A stretch of 45,364 bases of DNA from Alphaproteobacteria bacterium (GTDB lineage Bacteria; Pseudomonadota; Alphaproteobacteria; CAAHEQ01; UBA3637), in contig JAFPYW010000036.1 of assembly GCA_017394405.1 (NCBI GenBank), forward strand, positions 1-45,364. Reading direction: 5' to 3'. This document shows positions 25,970 through 35,049 of the stretch, piece by piece. How positions within the stretch are numbered: position 1 is the first letter of the stretch; the number at the start of each line of letters is the position of its first letter. Under the pieces are notes generated by a model that saw only the letters and a program-made list of their open reading frames with translations, did not search any database and was not told the DNA's origin. The position numbers and the translations under genes are program-made.

Positions 25970-26004
25970 AAAATAAAAAAAACGCCTTGTAAAAACAAGA
26001 CGTT
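25970..26004 (-). terminator. tRNA-Met terminator
   Basis: Hairpin arms AACGCCTTGT (25981-25990) and ACAAGACGTT (25995-26004), one mismatch, then eight T on the minus strand. It may also slow transcription leaving rlmN. Confidence 0.75.
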
Positions 26005-26014
26005 ATTCAAATTT

Positions 26015-26090
26015 TGGTAGCGGAGGAGGGGATCGAACCCCCGACACATGGATTATGATTCCACCGCTCTACCAACTGAGCTACTCCGCC
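26015..26090 (-). tRNA. tRNA-Met (anticodon CAT), probably elongator
   Basis: 76 nt including encoded CCA. The anticodon loop is ATCATAA. The acceptor arm GGCGGAG pairs with CTCCGCT, with a G-T at the first pair, as in common elongator tRNA-Met genes. An Ile2 tRNA with modified CAT is the alternative. Confidence 0.93.
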
Positions 26091-26100
26091 AGTAGGGATA

Positions 26101-26129
26101 TTTATACTTCTTTTTGAAGTATTTGTCAA
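26101..26129 (-). promoter_or_regulatory. tRNA-Met promoter
   Basis: TTGACA (26124-26129), 17-base spacer, TATAAA (26101-26106) on the minus strand. The spacer contains the inverted repeat ACTTC-TTTTT-GAAGT. Confidence 0.75.
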
Positions 26130-26201
26130 TAAAAATCTTGCTTTTTTGAAAAAAATGTTGTATTTTCAGTATCAGAAACAACCGGATAAGGAGGTTTGAA
26201 T

Positions 26202-26897
26202 ATGGCAGAAGTATTCTTTGCGGGTCCATGCGGACGTTTAGAGGGGCGTTTTTATCGTTCGGAAAATCCGACAGCGCCGATGATGTTGGTTTTACCACCT
26301 GATCCCAAACAAGGTGCAACAATGAATAATAAGGTCACATATACGTTGTTTCAGGCTTTTGCCGGCTTGGGGTTTTCCGTGTTGCGTTTGAATTATCGTG
26401 GCGTTGGAACGTCTGCCGGTCAAATGGATGGTACCGGTGCGGGCGAATTGGCTGATGCCATTGCCGCATTGGATTGGTTACAGGCGTTGGATTCCGATGG
26501 TAACAAATGTTGGATTTCGGGTTATGCTTTTGGTGCGTGGATTGGCGCTCAAGTAATGATGCGTCGTCCGGAAATTCAGGGTTTTGTGTTTGCAACGCCG
26601 TGTGTGCATCAACATGATTTCAATTTCTTAACGCCATGTCCGGCTTCGGGTTTGATTACTCAAGGGACGGAGGATACGTTGGTAGAAGAATCCGCCGTGG
26701 CGCGTTTGGCCGAACAACTGGATGAAAACCCATCTGTCAACGTGGAATATGCACCATTGAAAGCAGATCATTTATATACCAATAAGTTGAAAGAGTTATA
26801 TAACACAATTTTGCGGGTAGTGCCGACGTTAAAGCTGAAGAAAATGAAACGCGGCAAGAAATTTGCCAAAGCAATTATCCCGAACGATGATTATTAA
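26202..26897 (+). CDS. Alpha/beta hydrolase-fold protein lacking the nucleophile Ser
   Basis: 231 residues of the COG2945-like alpha/beta hydrolases. LVLPPDPKQGATMNNKV, LRLNYRGVGTSAGQMDGTG, and HQHDFNFLTPCPASGLITQG match the family. At the nucleophile elbow, where GxSxG is expected, the sequence is SGYAFGAW: the Ser is Ala (codon GCT). The acid (GTEDTLVEES) and His (ADHLYTNK) positions are present. It may therefore be non-catalytic, or use another residue. The ATG at 26202 has an AAGGAGG sequence 7 bases upstream. Single-gene unit with a terminator. Confidence 0.8.
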   Translation: MAEVFFAGPCGRLEGRFYRSENPTAPMMLVLPPDPKQGATMNNKVTYTLFQAFAGLGFSVLRLNYRGVGTSAGQMDGTGAGELADAIAALDWLQALDSDGNKCWISGYAFGAWIGAQVMMRRPEIQGFVFATPCVHQHDFNFLTPCPASGLITQGTEDTLVEESAVARLAEQLDENPSVNVEYAPLKADHLYTNKLKELYNTILRVVPTLKLKKMKRGKKFAKAIIPNDDY

Positions 26898-26903
26898 AAA
26901 TAG

Positions 26904-26929
26904 GGCGGTCAAAGTTGGCCGCCTTTTTT
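26904..26929 (+). terminator. Terminator after the hydrolase-fold gene
   Basis: Arms GGCGGTCA (26904-26911) and TGGCCGCC (26916-26923), one G-T pair, followed by six T. Confidence 0.85.
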
Positions 26930-26959
26930 ATCAATTGTTTTTGCAAAAAATGAAAACAC

Positions 26960-26988
26960 TTGACAAAAATAAAAAAATATGATATAAT
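26960..26988 (+). promoter_or_regulatory. Consensus promoter of the small membrane protein gene
   Basis: TTGACA (26960-26965), 17-base spacer, TATAAT (26983-26988): both hexamers match the consensus exactly. Confidence 0.88.
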
Positions 26989-27022
26989 GATCCCCGTCAA
27001 AGACAAAAAGGAGGTATGTGTT

Positions 27023-27409
27023 ATGGTAATAACTTTTAGTGGAATCGGATATGGAAGTCGGCATCGTAAAAAAGATACTGATTTTATGATAGTCTATTTC
27101 TGTGTAGTGAATGCAATTTTAGCTGCAGCGGTGGGTGCTGGTTTAGTCCTAGGTTATAAGGAGAGCAAAAAGGGTGCAGAAGCGTTTGCAAAAGAAAGCA
27201 CGGCTCGTGTCGTAAAAGTTGATAGTTTTAGAGGTATCCATAATCGCCATGACACAGTTTCTTTTGATACAGATGGCAATCCAGAAACGTTTGAGTATTA
27301 TGGAAAGGGCTATAAAGCAGAGAATACGAAGGAAGGACAAGTTATGTCTGGTGCCGAGTTTATAAAGGAAAATCCTAAATTGAATTTCTATAAATCAGAG
27401 AGTCGGTAA
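27023..27409 (+). CDS. Small single-pass membrane protein, function unknown
   Basis: 128 residues, not recognised. One membrane segment (about 22-45, MIVYFCVVNAILAAAVGAGL) follows a short basic N-terminus, and a hydrophilic C-terminal domain of about 80 residues rich in Lys, Glu and Tyr (DTDGNPETFEYYGKGYKA). The start at 27023 is set by an AAGGAGG site; the longer frame begins at the promoter -35. It has a perfect consensus promoter and a strong terminator, so it may be well expressed as a single gene. Confidence 0.65.
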   Translation: MVITFSGIGYGSRHRKKDTDFMIVYFCVVNAILAAAVGAGLVLGYKESKKGAEAFAKESTARVVKVDSFRGIHNRHDTVSFDTDGNPETFEYYGKGYKAENTKEGQVMSGAEFIKENPKLNFYKSESR

Positions 27410-27426
27410 TTCCTCTGTAGTATATT

Positions 27427-27456
27427 AAAAAGCGCTCCGTCGGGAGCGCTTTTTTT
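27427..27456. terminator. Bidirectional terminator between a small membrane protein gene and topA
   Basis: 12-bp stem (27427-27438 with 27443-27454, arms AAAAAGCGCTCC and GGAGCGCTTTTT) and a GTCG loop. T-runs leave it on both strands. The topA stop codon touches its right side. Confidence 0.92.
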
Positions 27457-29910
27457 ATTTTTCACGCATTTTGTTTTGAATAAGTGTAATGGCTTCATCC
27501 AATGTGGGAACCGTGCCATCTTTTTTCGCACTGGCCATAATGCGACCCCATTTGACATAGGGGCCAAATTTACCGGTTTGATAGGTGATTTCTTGGTCTT
27601 GCCATTTACCCAAAACTTTGGCTTTTGGCTTTTCTTTTGCGCCGGCCAACAATTCCAAAGCGCGAGGTAACTCTATGGTGAGAACATTATCTGTTGGAGC
27701 CAAAGATTGGAATGTATTTCCGCGCTTGACATAAGGACCAAAGCGACCGATGCCGGCCTCAATAACTTCGTTTGTTTTTGGATCGTTGCCAAGTGGACGC
27801 GGCAAGGATAACAACCCCAAAGCCTGTTTGATATCAATGTCTTCCGGCTTCATAGATTTGGACAAGCTGACACGTTTAGCATCCTTTCCCATGCCTTGTT
27901 GTACATACCAACCATAAGGACCTTTACGTACAGAAATATCCGCTCCGCTGGCATCTTTGCCAAGGTTGTAGGTTTTGCTGTCTGTATCCACCGTTGGCTC
28001 AATTGGGTTGCCGTTTTCGTCGTGATCTGCTTCGATGGTGGCAAATTGTTTTGTGTATTTACAATTTGGATAATTAGAACATCCAATAAAGGCACCAAAA
28101 CGTCCAACACGCAAGGATAATGTGCCCGTTTTACATTCGGGGCAGACGCGTGATTCTGGTGTTGGAAATAAGCCTTTTTCCAATGTTTTGGCAACTGTTT
28201 CTAAAACTTCGCCCATCTTGTGCGGTTCAGCCTCTTTTACTGTCCTGTTAAACAAGGCCCAAAAATCTTGCAACACATTTTTCCACTTTACAGAACCATT
28301 GGTGATGTCATCCAATTTGTCTTCCATGCCAGCGGTATAATCATATTGTACATAATGGTTAAAATAGTTTTCCAAGAATGCCGTCACGATGCGGCCACGA
28401 TCTTCTGGTACAAAACGTTTGTTGACCAATTTCACGTATTCGCGTTCTTGTAAAACAGACAAAATTGTCGCGTAAGTGGATGGACGACCGATGCCCAACT
28501 CTTCCAACTTTTTCACCAAACTGGCTTCTGAAAAACGAGGAGGGGGTTCGGTAAAGTGTTGATCTGCATGGACTTCTTTTGTCGTGAGTGTTTCGCCTTC
28601 GCTCATAGGGGGTAACAAGGCATTATCATCTTCGCCTTTATCGTCATCTAAATCTTCTTTGTATACTTTAATAAAGCCCGGGAAAGCAATTGTTTGTCCT
28701 GTAGCGCGCAGTTGAATTTTACGATCTTGGGATGGAATGTCTATGCCCACTTTGTCCAATAGAGCAGATTCCATTTGGCAAGCGACAGTACGCTTCCAAA
28801 TCAATTCATAGAGTTTGTGACCGTCCATATCCACATCCAAACTTTCGGGTTTGCGTGTAGCATTTGTCGGACGAATGGCTTCGTGTGCTTCTTGGGCGTT
28901 CTTGCTGTTGTTTTTATAAATGCGTGGTTTTGATGGCAAATATTTATCGCCATATTCAGATTTAATAAGATCACGAATAACCTTGATGGCTTCATCGGAT
29001 AAATTGATGCTGTCGGTACGCATGTAAGTAATCAAACCGGCTTCATATAATTTTTGTGCAATTTGCATCGTTTTCTTTGCGCCGAATCCTAATTTTCGGC
29101 TGGCTTCTTGTTGCAAGGTTGAGGTTGTAAAAGCAGGGGCGGGGTTGCGCTTTGTTTGCTTCTTTTCGATGGTGTCAACATGGAAAATAGTTGATTCAAC
29201 CCTTTGTTTAACTTCTTCAGTTATTACATTGTTTTTCAAATCAAATTTATCTAATTTTTTGCCATCTAAATGTGTCAATTTTGCATTGAAAGTTTCTGAC
29301 CTGGGTGTGTCCAAATCGACATCAATTCCCCAATATTCCTGTGGCTTAAAAGCAGCGATTTCGTTTTCGCGTTCACATACCAAACGAAGGGCAACGGATT
29401 GCACGCGCCCGGCGGATTTTGCCCCTGGTAATTTTTCCACAAAAGCGGGGAAATGTTAAAGCCCACCAAATAATCCAAAGCCCGGCGCGCCAAATAAGCA
29501 TCCACCAACTGCATATCAATTTCACGCGGATTTTTCATGGCTTCCAAAATGGCGTTCTTTGTAATTTCGTGAAACACAACGCGATAAACAGGCATGTCCG
29601 GTTTTAATTTTTTGCGGCGTTTCAATTCTTGGACAACGTGCCAAGCAATGGCTTCTCCTTCTCTATCAGGGTCGGACGCCAAATAAAGCGCATCTGCCTT
29701 TTCAAGGGCTTTCACCATATCACGTACTGTTTTTTCGCCACGTGGACTCATTTCCCAATCCATGGCAAAATCTTCATCTGGACGCACACTGTTGTTTTTG
29801 GCAGGCACATCACGAATGTGTCCAAAACTGGCCATGACAAAATAATCTGAGCCCAAATATTTATTGATTGTTTTTGCTTTTGCAGGGGATTCCACGATAA
29901 CAAGTTTCAT
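27455..29910 (-). pseudogene. topA: DNA topoisomerase I with a single-base frameshift (could be a sequencing error)
   Basis: TopA relaxes negative supercoils. It reads in two frames. The first part (from 29910) has the Toprim domain: MKLVIVESPAKAKTINKYL, ALYLASDPDREGEAIAWH, and ARRALDYLVGFNISPLLW. The frame then breaks. The second part continues from LPGAKSAGRVQSVALRL with the active Tyr region GLITYMRTDSINLS, then RPSTYATILSVLQEREYV, one C4 zinc finger (CPECKTGTL to NYPNC) and C-terminal repeats. Restoring one A in an A5 run (29432-29436) joins them into an 818-residue protein, a normal length. TopA is essential, so a sequence error is likely. The start overlaps dprA by 4 bases. Confidence 0.9.
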
Positions 29911-31037
29911 TTTTTATCTCCATAAATCAAGGCAATTCGATTGCCGGGGAAATGTTCCAAACGACCGGCCAATTCCAATTGAGTTAAAATAACATTGACA
30001 ATTCGCGGTGTCAAATTTGTTGCGCGGATTAGGTCATCGATACCCACCATTTCCGGCCCTAAATTTTCTAACACAACCGTGCGTGCTTTATCAATGTCTT
30101 TTTCCAATGTTTCTATATTTAATTGGTATTCATCCGGGATAATCGTATCGGATAAACGGAAGGTCTTATTGTTGTTCAATGTGTCTGTGATATCAGTCGA
30201 TTTTGTCACTAATGTTGCGCCATCTTGAATTAAAGCATTTGGTCCGGCAGCCCGTGGATCTAATGGTGAACCGGGAACGGCAAAAACGTCACGACCTTGC
30301 GACAATGCTTCTTTTGCTGTAATCAATGATCCAGATTTCAAATTGGCTTCAATTACCACAACGCCGACCGATAAACCGGAAATAATTCTGTTTCGTCTGG
30401 GAAAGTTTTGCGGAATCAGCGCCGTTCCAAAAGGGAATTCAGAAATTAAGCATCCACGTTCTTTAATTTCATTGTACAGATCTTCATTTTCTGGGGGATA
30501 TACTGTATCAACTGATGTCCCCAACACAGCAATTGTACCACCATTATCCGGGCAATTTAACGCCCCGATATGTGCGGCTCTATCAATTCCTTTTGCCATA
30601 CCGGATACGATCACATAATCTTGTTCGGCCAATTCTTGAGCAATTTTTGAAGCAAAAGTTTTGCCGTTTAATGTGGCTGCGCGTGTGCCAACTAAGGCAA
30701 TACATTGTTTGGAAAACAAGATGGGATGCCCTAACGTAAATAAGATGGGGGGATAATCCGAAATTTGTTTTAACATTTGGGGATAATCAGGTTCATCGGA
30801 AAAGAACAACTTAACACCTAATTTTTCGGCGATTGTCAATTGGTTTTCTGCTTCTTTTTGGTCGGCTATTTTAATGGCGTGTTTTGCCCCGCCAAGTTTT
30901 GCCCACTCTTCAACATGATCCAATGCCTTTGTTGGCGAGCCGAAAAAGTCCAATAACTTTTTGAAAGTTGCTGGACCAACATTTTCGGACAGGTATAACC
31001 TGAGCCAATCTAAGCGTTTAGAGTCATTGGATGTCAT
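29907..31037 (-). CDS. dprA: DNA-processing protein DprA/Smf
   Basis: 376 residues. DprA binds incoming single-stranded DNA and loads RecA during natural transformation. An N-terminal helical domain (SKRLDWLRLYLSENVGPATF) precedes the Rossmann-like core (ALVGTRAAT, VIVSGMAKGIDRAAHIGAL, GGTIAVLGTSVDTVYPPEN, RNRIISGLSVGVVVIEA, SGSLITAKEALSQGRDVFAV, AGPNALIQDGA). The C-terminal winged helix (VGIDDLIRATNLTPRIVNV) is present. It overlaps plsY and topA by 4 bases each. Confidence 0.96.
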   Translation of the reverse strand: MTSNDSKRLDWLRLYLSENVGPATFKKLLDFFGSPTKALDHVEEWAKLGGAKHAIKIADQKEAENQLTIAEKLGVKLFFSDEPDYPQMLKQISDYPPILFTLGHPILFSKQCIALVGTRAATLNGKTFASKIAQELAEQDYVIVSGMAKGIDRAAHIGALNCPDNGGTIAVLGTSVDTVYPPENEDLYNEIKERGCLISEFPFGTALIPQNFPRRNRIISGLSVGVVVIEANLKSGSLITAKEALSQGRDVFAVPGSPLDPRAAGPNALIQDGATLVTKSTDITDTLNNNKTFRLSDTIIPDEYQLNIETLEKDIDKARTVVLENLGPEMVGIDDLIRATNLTPRIVNVILTQLELAGRLEHFPGNRIALIYGDKK

Positions 31038-31636
31038 ACGGCCCTCTGATGAAAGGAAATTTTAGACTCAATTCCTTCGCTTAAACGGCGGATATTGGAA
31101 CGATGACGATAATATGATAATAAACACAATGCGGAGTAGGTTAAGGCAGCCGGTTCATTATGTAACAATAAAGCACAAACCGGTGCGGCGGTCAATGCCA
31201 ACAATGCGGCTAACGAAGAATAATGCCAAATCAATGCAACAACCAACCATGTAAGGCAGGTGAATATACCGACAACGGGGCTCATGGCCAACATCAAACC
31301 CAATGTGGAAGCTACACCTTTGCCACCTTTGAATTTTAACCAAACGGGGAAGTTATGTCCAATAACAGCCATAAAACCAGCAAAAAAACCAAGGCCAGTA
31401 CTGTTGAATAAAAATTCACAAATTACTGCTGCAAAGGCGGCTTTGAAGACATCCAATAACAACGTTAAAAGAGCTAATCCTTTGTGACCTGTGCGCAAAA
31501 CATTTGTTGTGCCGATGTTTCCAGATCCGATTTTTCTGATATCGCCCAAACCAGCCAAGTATGTTAAGACCAAACCAAAGGGAACTGAACCACAAAAATA
31601 ACCAATTAAAGCAGAAACTGAAATAGATGTTATCAT
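31034..31636 (-). CDS. plsY: Acyl phosphate:glycerol-3-phosphate acyltransferase
   Basis: 200-residue membrane enzyme that makes lysophosphatidate from acyl phosphate. Five membrane segments are predicted by eye. Family motifs are GYFCGSVPFGLVLT, GSGNIGTTNVLRTG, and GHNFPVWLKFKGGKGVAS. Full length. A clear AAGGAG site precedes the ATG. The first gene of the plsY-dprA-topA operon, the order found in many Alphaproteobacteria. Confidence 0.96.
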   Translation of the reverse strand: MITSISVSALIGYFCGSVPFGLVLTYLAGLGDIRKIGSGNIGTTNVLRTGHKGLALLTLLLDVFKAAFAAVICEFLFNSTGLGFFAGFMAVIGHNFPVWLKFKGGKGVASTLGLMLAMSPVVGIFTCLTWLVVALIWHYSSLAALLALTAAPVCALLLHNEPAALTYSALCLLSYYRHRSNIRRLSEGIESKISFHQRAV

Positions 31637-31659
31637 ATAATGCTCCTTTTTTGCTGTCT

Positions 31660-31688
31660 ATTTTATGCGGGATTACATTAAAAATCAA
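31660..31688 (-). promoter_or_regulatory. plsY-dprA-topA promoter
   Basis: TTGATT (31683-31688), 17-base spacer, TAAAAT (31660-31665) on the minus strand. The -35 lies directly after the recJ stop. Confidence 0.65.
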
Positions 31689-31697
31689 GGAAAAAAT

Positions 31698-33467
31698 TTA
31701 ATCTGCATATTTTGCATCCAAGATTTGAATTTGAATTTTTGTGTGTCCTCGCCATGTATCACGCTTCAAAGTAACCATTAAATCAAAGAATTTTTCTCCA
31801 TGTGTCGTTAAAAATGCTTTGCCCATTTCTGTATCGGCAGATCTAAAGGCAATAGCATTCATTTTTAACCCATCCCGATTACTGAGTCCGACACTTAAAT
31901 GTCCATTTTTTAATAAAGATGCGTATGTGATGCGCACATCTTTTATGATGAACATCGGTTCTGGATTTGCTTCACCAAATGGCGCTAATAATTCCAATTT
32001 TTGAACAAGTTGTGGGGTGACACCAGCCAAATCTAACATCCCATCCGCCATCAAATCGCTTGGCGCCTGATTTAATAATTCGGGTTTGATGGAATCTGTT
32101 AAATATTGGATAAAATCGTTTAATTTTGATTTTTCTAATGAAAAGCCGGCAGCCATTGGATGTCCACCGCCACGGCTGAGAATTTTTTTATCTAATGCGT
32201 TCATGACTAAGGTGCCGATATCAACCCCAGTAACAGATCTGGATGATCCCTTAATATCGTCCCCCTCAATAGACAAGGCAAATACGGGCAGATTATAACG
32301 TTCCTTTAATCGTCCAGCAACGATACCGACAACGCCTTGATGCCAATTTTCACCTTGGACAACGATAAATGGTTTATCCAACGGATGAGATTCCACCTGT
32401 TCCATGGCCTGTAAGAAGACATCGTTTTCAATTTCGCGGCGTAAGGTGTTTAATTTTTCCAACTCTTCAGACAAAATCGTGGCTTCAATAGGATCCCGGG
32501 AGGAAAGCAATTTCATTCCTAAATCTGATTTTCCTACCCGTCCACAAGCATTGACACGTGGCCCCATTAAATATCCTAAATGATAGGTGGATGGAGATTC
32601 TTCAAGATTTAATTGTTTAGCTAATGCGGCCAATCCAATGTTGTTTCCCGTGCTAAATTGTTTCAGTCCGGATTTGACGAACAATCGATTGACTCCGGTC
32701 AATTTCACAACATCACAAACGGTTCCAAAGGCCACTAAATCCAGATATGTCATCAGATTTGGTTCGGTTTTATCCTTCCAAAATCCGCGGTCGCGTAAAA
32801 TTTTGTTTAAGGCTACAATGAATAAAAAGACAACCCCACATGCAGCCAAATAACGGCATGGGTGATTTGTATCTTCGTCTAATCTTTTAGGATTTACGAT
32901 ACCAAATGCATTGGGCAATTGCGGATCTGCATTATGGTGGTCCAAAATAATAATGTCCAAGCCCAACTTTGTTCCAAAATCAATTGGTTCAAAGGACGTT
33001 GTGCCACAATCTAATGTGGCGACAACAGAGCACCCTGCATCCTTGTATTCTTGCATTTTGCGGGCGTTAGGGCCATAGCCGTCTTCTCGTTCCGGAATGA
33101 ATGTGAATACCTTTGTGCCACAACTTTCGAGGTACATTTTTAATTCGGCAGTAGAGGTGGCACCATCTACATCATAATCACCCATCAACCCGATTGGTTC
33201 GTTGGCTAAAACAGCATCTGCCATTCGGTTCGCACATTTTTCCATATCCTTTAAAGAAAAGGGATTAGGTAAGTGTTGTTTTAATGTGGGAAATAAAAAG
33301 GTTGGAACTGAATCCAAATCAAAGCCCCGTGATGCCAAAATGCGGGCAACAATATCAGGCAAATCAAAACGTTGCGCAATAGCCAAAGCCATACGCTCAT
33401 CCGTTTGTTGTAACCGCCAAACATAACCACTCAGCGATTCTACATCCTGATGGCTTGATTTTGTCAT
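31698..33467 (-). CDS. recJ: Single-stranded-DNA-specific exonuclease RecJ
   Basis: 589 residues. RecJ degrades single-stranded DNA 5'-3' in recombination and mismatch repair. The DHH core has LMGDYDVDGATSTAEL, VATLDCGTTSF and IILDHHNADPQLPNA. MGPRVNACGRVG and the DHHA1 region SRGGGHPMAAGFSLEKSK follow, and the C-terminal OB fold is present. The start MTKSSHQDVESL has AAAGGA at the right distance. A longer frame adds 68 low-quality residues without a ribosome-binding site and is rejected. Confidence 0.96.
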   Translation of the reverse strand: MTKSSHQDVESLSGYVWRLQQTDERMALAIAQRFDLPDIVARILASRGFDLDSVPTFLFPTLKQHLPNPFSLKDMEKCANRMADAVLANEPIGLMGDYDVDGATSTAELKMYLESCGTKVFTFIPEREDGYGPNARKMQEYKDAGCSVVATLDCGTTSFEPIDFGTKLGLDIIILDHHNADPQLPNAFGIVNPKRLDEDTNHPCRYLAACGVVFLFIVALNKILRDRGFWKDKTEPNLMTYLDLVAFGTVCDVVKLTGVNRLFVKSGLKQFSTGNNIGLAALAKQLNLEESPSTYHLGYLMGPRVNACGRVGKSDLGMKLLSSRDPIEATILSEELEKLNTLRREIENDVFLQAMEQVESHPLDKPFIVVQGENWHQGVVGIVAGRLKERYNLPVFALSIEGDDIKGSSRSVTGVDIGTLVMNALDKKILSRGGGHPMAAGFSLEKSKLNDFIQYLTDSIKPELLNQAPSDLMADGMLDLAGVTPQLVQKLELLAPFGEANPEPMFIIKDVRITYASLLKNGHLSVGLSNRDGLKMNAIAFRSADTEMGKAFLTTHGEKFFDLMVTLKRDTWRGHTKIQIQILDAKYAD

Positions 33468-33534
33468 TTTTCGTCCTTTCGTTTTCAAATTAAATCCATT
33501 TTGTGTAAAAATCAAGAAAAAATTAAAAAAAGTC

Positions 33535-33563
33535 TTGCGAAAGCAAAAAAACTTCTTTATACT
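33535..33563 (+). promoter_or_regulatory. glgA promoter
   Basis: TTGCGA (33535-33540), 17-base spacer, TATACT (33558-33563), followed by AGGGAG before the ATG at 33586. Confidence 0.6.
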
Positions 33564-33585
33564 AGATTTTACAGGGAGAGTGCAG

Positions 33586-35049
33586 ATGCAAAAAGTTTTG
33601 TTCATCGCCAGTGAAATGACGCCTTTTGTGAAGACGGGCGGTTTGGGTGATGTTGTCGGTGCTTTACCCAAATCTTTAGCATCAAAAGGGGTTGAAGTAA
33701 AGGCCGTTATTCCTTTGTATTCTGCAATAGATTACGAGAAATATCATCTTGAGAAAGTGATGGATGGAAACTGTGTTCAGATGGGAAATTGTTCAGAATT
33801 TTTCTCGGTTCATCGTTCCACATATATCCCCGGAGTAGAAACATATTTTATTGAATTTAATAAGTATTTTGCTCGTGATGGTATTTATGACGACAAAATG
33901 ACGCATGAAGCATATCAAGATAATGCTTACCGCTATGCCTTTTTTGATCGGGCGGCTTTACAGATTGCAAAAGATATCGGTTTCCATCCAGATATTATTC
34001 ATATGCATGATTGGCAAACCGGCCTGATCCCGTACTACATCAAAAACGAACACGATCCGTTTTTCAACGGAACAAAAACATTACTGACGATTCATAATTT
34101 GCCGTATCAAGGGCGTTTCAGCGCAGATGTGTTGAGTTATGCACGTATTGAAGGGAAAGATTTTCATGCGGGCGCATTTGAAGATTACGGATGTATTAAC
34201 TTTTTGAAGGGCGGTATTCGTTTTGCGGATAAATTGAATACGGTTTCCCCAAATTATGCAAAAGAGATTTTGACGCCCGAGTTTGGGGCCGGATTGGATT
34301 GGCTGTTGCGCGAACGCCAAAATGATTTGCGGGGTATTTTGAACGGAATTGACACAGAATTGTGGAATCCGAAAAGTGATATCATTATTCCTGAAAACTA
34401 TTCTATTCGGACCCATGAGAAAGGTAAGGAAGAAAATAAACGGCATTTGGTGAAGTTAGCAAAACTGGATAGTGTTGAAAAGCCGGTTATTTCTATGTGT
34501 GTTCGGTTGGCAGAACAAAAAGGAATTAAAATGTTGGCTGAATGTATAGAGCCGATTTTGAATACAATGGAAACACAATTTGTGATTATGGGTCAAGGTG
34601 AAAAATGGGCGAATGATTACTTTGGATCATTGCCATCGAAATATCCGGGAAAAATAGCAGTTGGCATTGGATATCAAACCGAGGCGGAACATTTGATGTG
34701 TTCTGGGGCTGATTTTTCTTTGGTGCCGTCTTTGTATGAACCATGTGGTTTAACACAAATGGTTAGCCAAACCTATGGTGCGTTACCGATTGTACGTTCA
34801 ACAGGTGGTTTAGAAGATACAGTTTTGAATTATAATGAATATTATGGCGTTGGAACGGGCTTCAAGTTTAATGATGTGTCCGCTCGTGCGCTGTATAACA
34901 CAATCGGGTGGGCGAATGCGACCTATTACGACCGGCCAGAACACATTGAAAAGATGCGTGAAATGGCTATGCGCAAGAACTATTCGTGGGATAAATCCAG
35001 CGAAGATTATTATCAACTATATAATGAAATGACAGGAGTAATTGTCTAA
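33586..35049 (+). CDS. glgA: Glycogen (starch) synthase, GT5
   Basis: 487 residues. It extends alpha-1,4-glucan from ADP-glucose. FVKTGGLGDVVGALPKSL is the N-terminal ADP-glucose-binding motif. HMHDWQTGLIPYY, LLTIHNLPYQGRF, NGIDTELWNP, and the C-terminal donor-site PSLYEPCGLTQMV and RSTGGLEDTV are intact. No glgB, glgC or glgP gene is in the window. The stop shares a base with the next gene (TAATG). An earlier frame starts at the promoter -35 and is rejected. Confidence 0.95.
   Translation: MQKVLFIASEMTPFVKTGGLGDVVGALPKSLASKGVEVKAVIPLYSAIDYEKYHLEKVMDGNCVQMGNCSEFFSVHRSTYIPGVETYFIEFNKYFARDGIYDDKMTHEAYQDNAYRYAFFDRAALQIAKDIGFHPDIIHMHDWQTGLIPYYIKNEHDPFFNGTKTLLTIHNLPYQGRFSADVLSYARIEGKDFHAGAFEDYGCINFLKGGIRFADKLNTVSPNYAKEILTPEFGAGLDWLLRERQNDLRGILNGIDTELWNPKSDIIIPENYSIRTHEKGKEENKRHLVKLAKLDSVEKPVISMCVRLAEQKGIKMLAECIEPILNTMETQFVIMGQGEKWANDYFGSLPSKYPGKIAVGIGYQTEAEHLMCSGADFSLVPSLYEPCGLTQMVSQTYGALPIVRSTGGLEDTVLNYNEYYGVGTGFKFNDVSARALYNTIGWANATYYDRPEHIEKMREMAMRKNYSWDKSSEDYYQLYNEMTGVIV

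Noticed and set aside
27850-28340. Open frames overlapping topA in other frames
   Set aside because: They are out-of-frame shadows of topA with no ribosome-binding site or family match.
29430-29440. Programmed ribosomal frameshift in topA
   Set aside because: The site lacks a canonical X-XXY-YYZ heptamer and no obvious downstream structure was seen; a base error explains it more simply.
33468-33671. 68-residue N-terminal extension of recJ
   Set aside because: Low-complexity, no ribosome-binding site, runs through the glgA promoter; MTKSSHQ has a good site.
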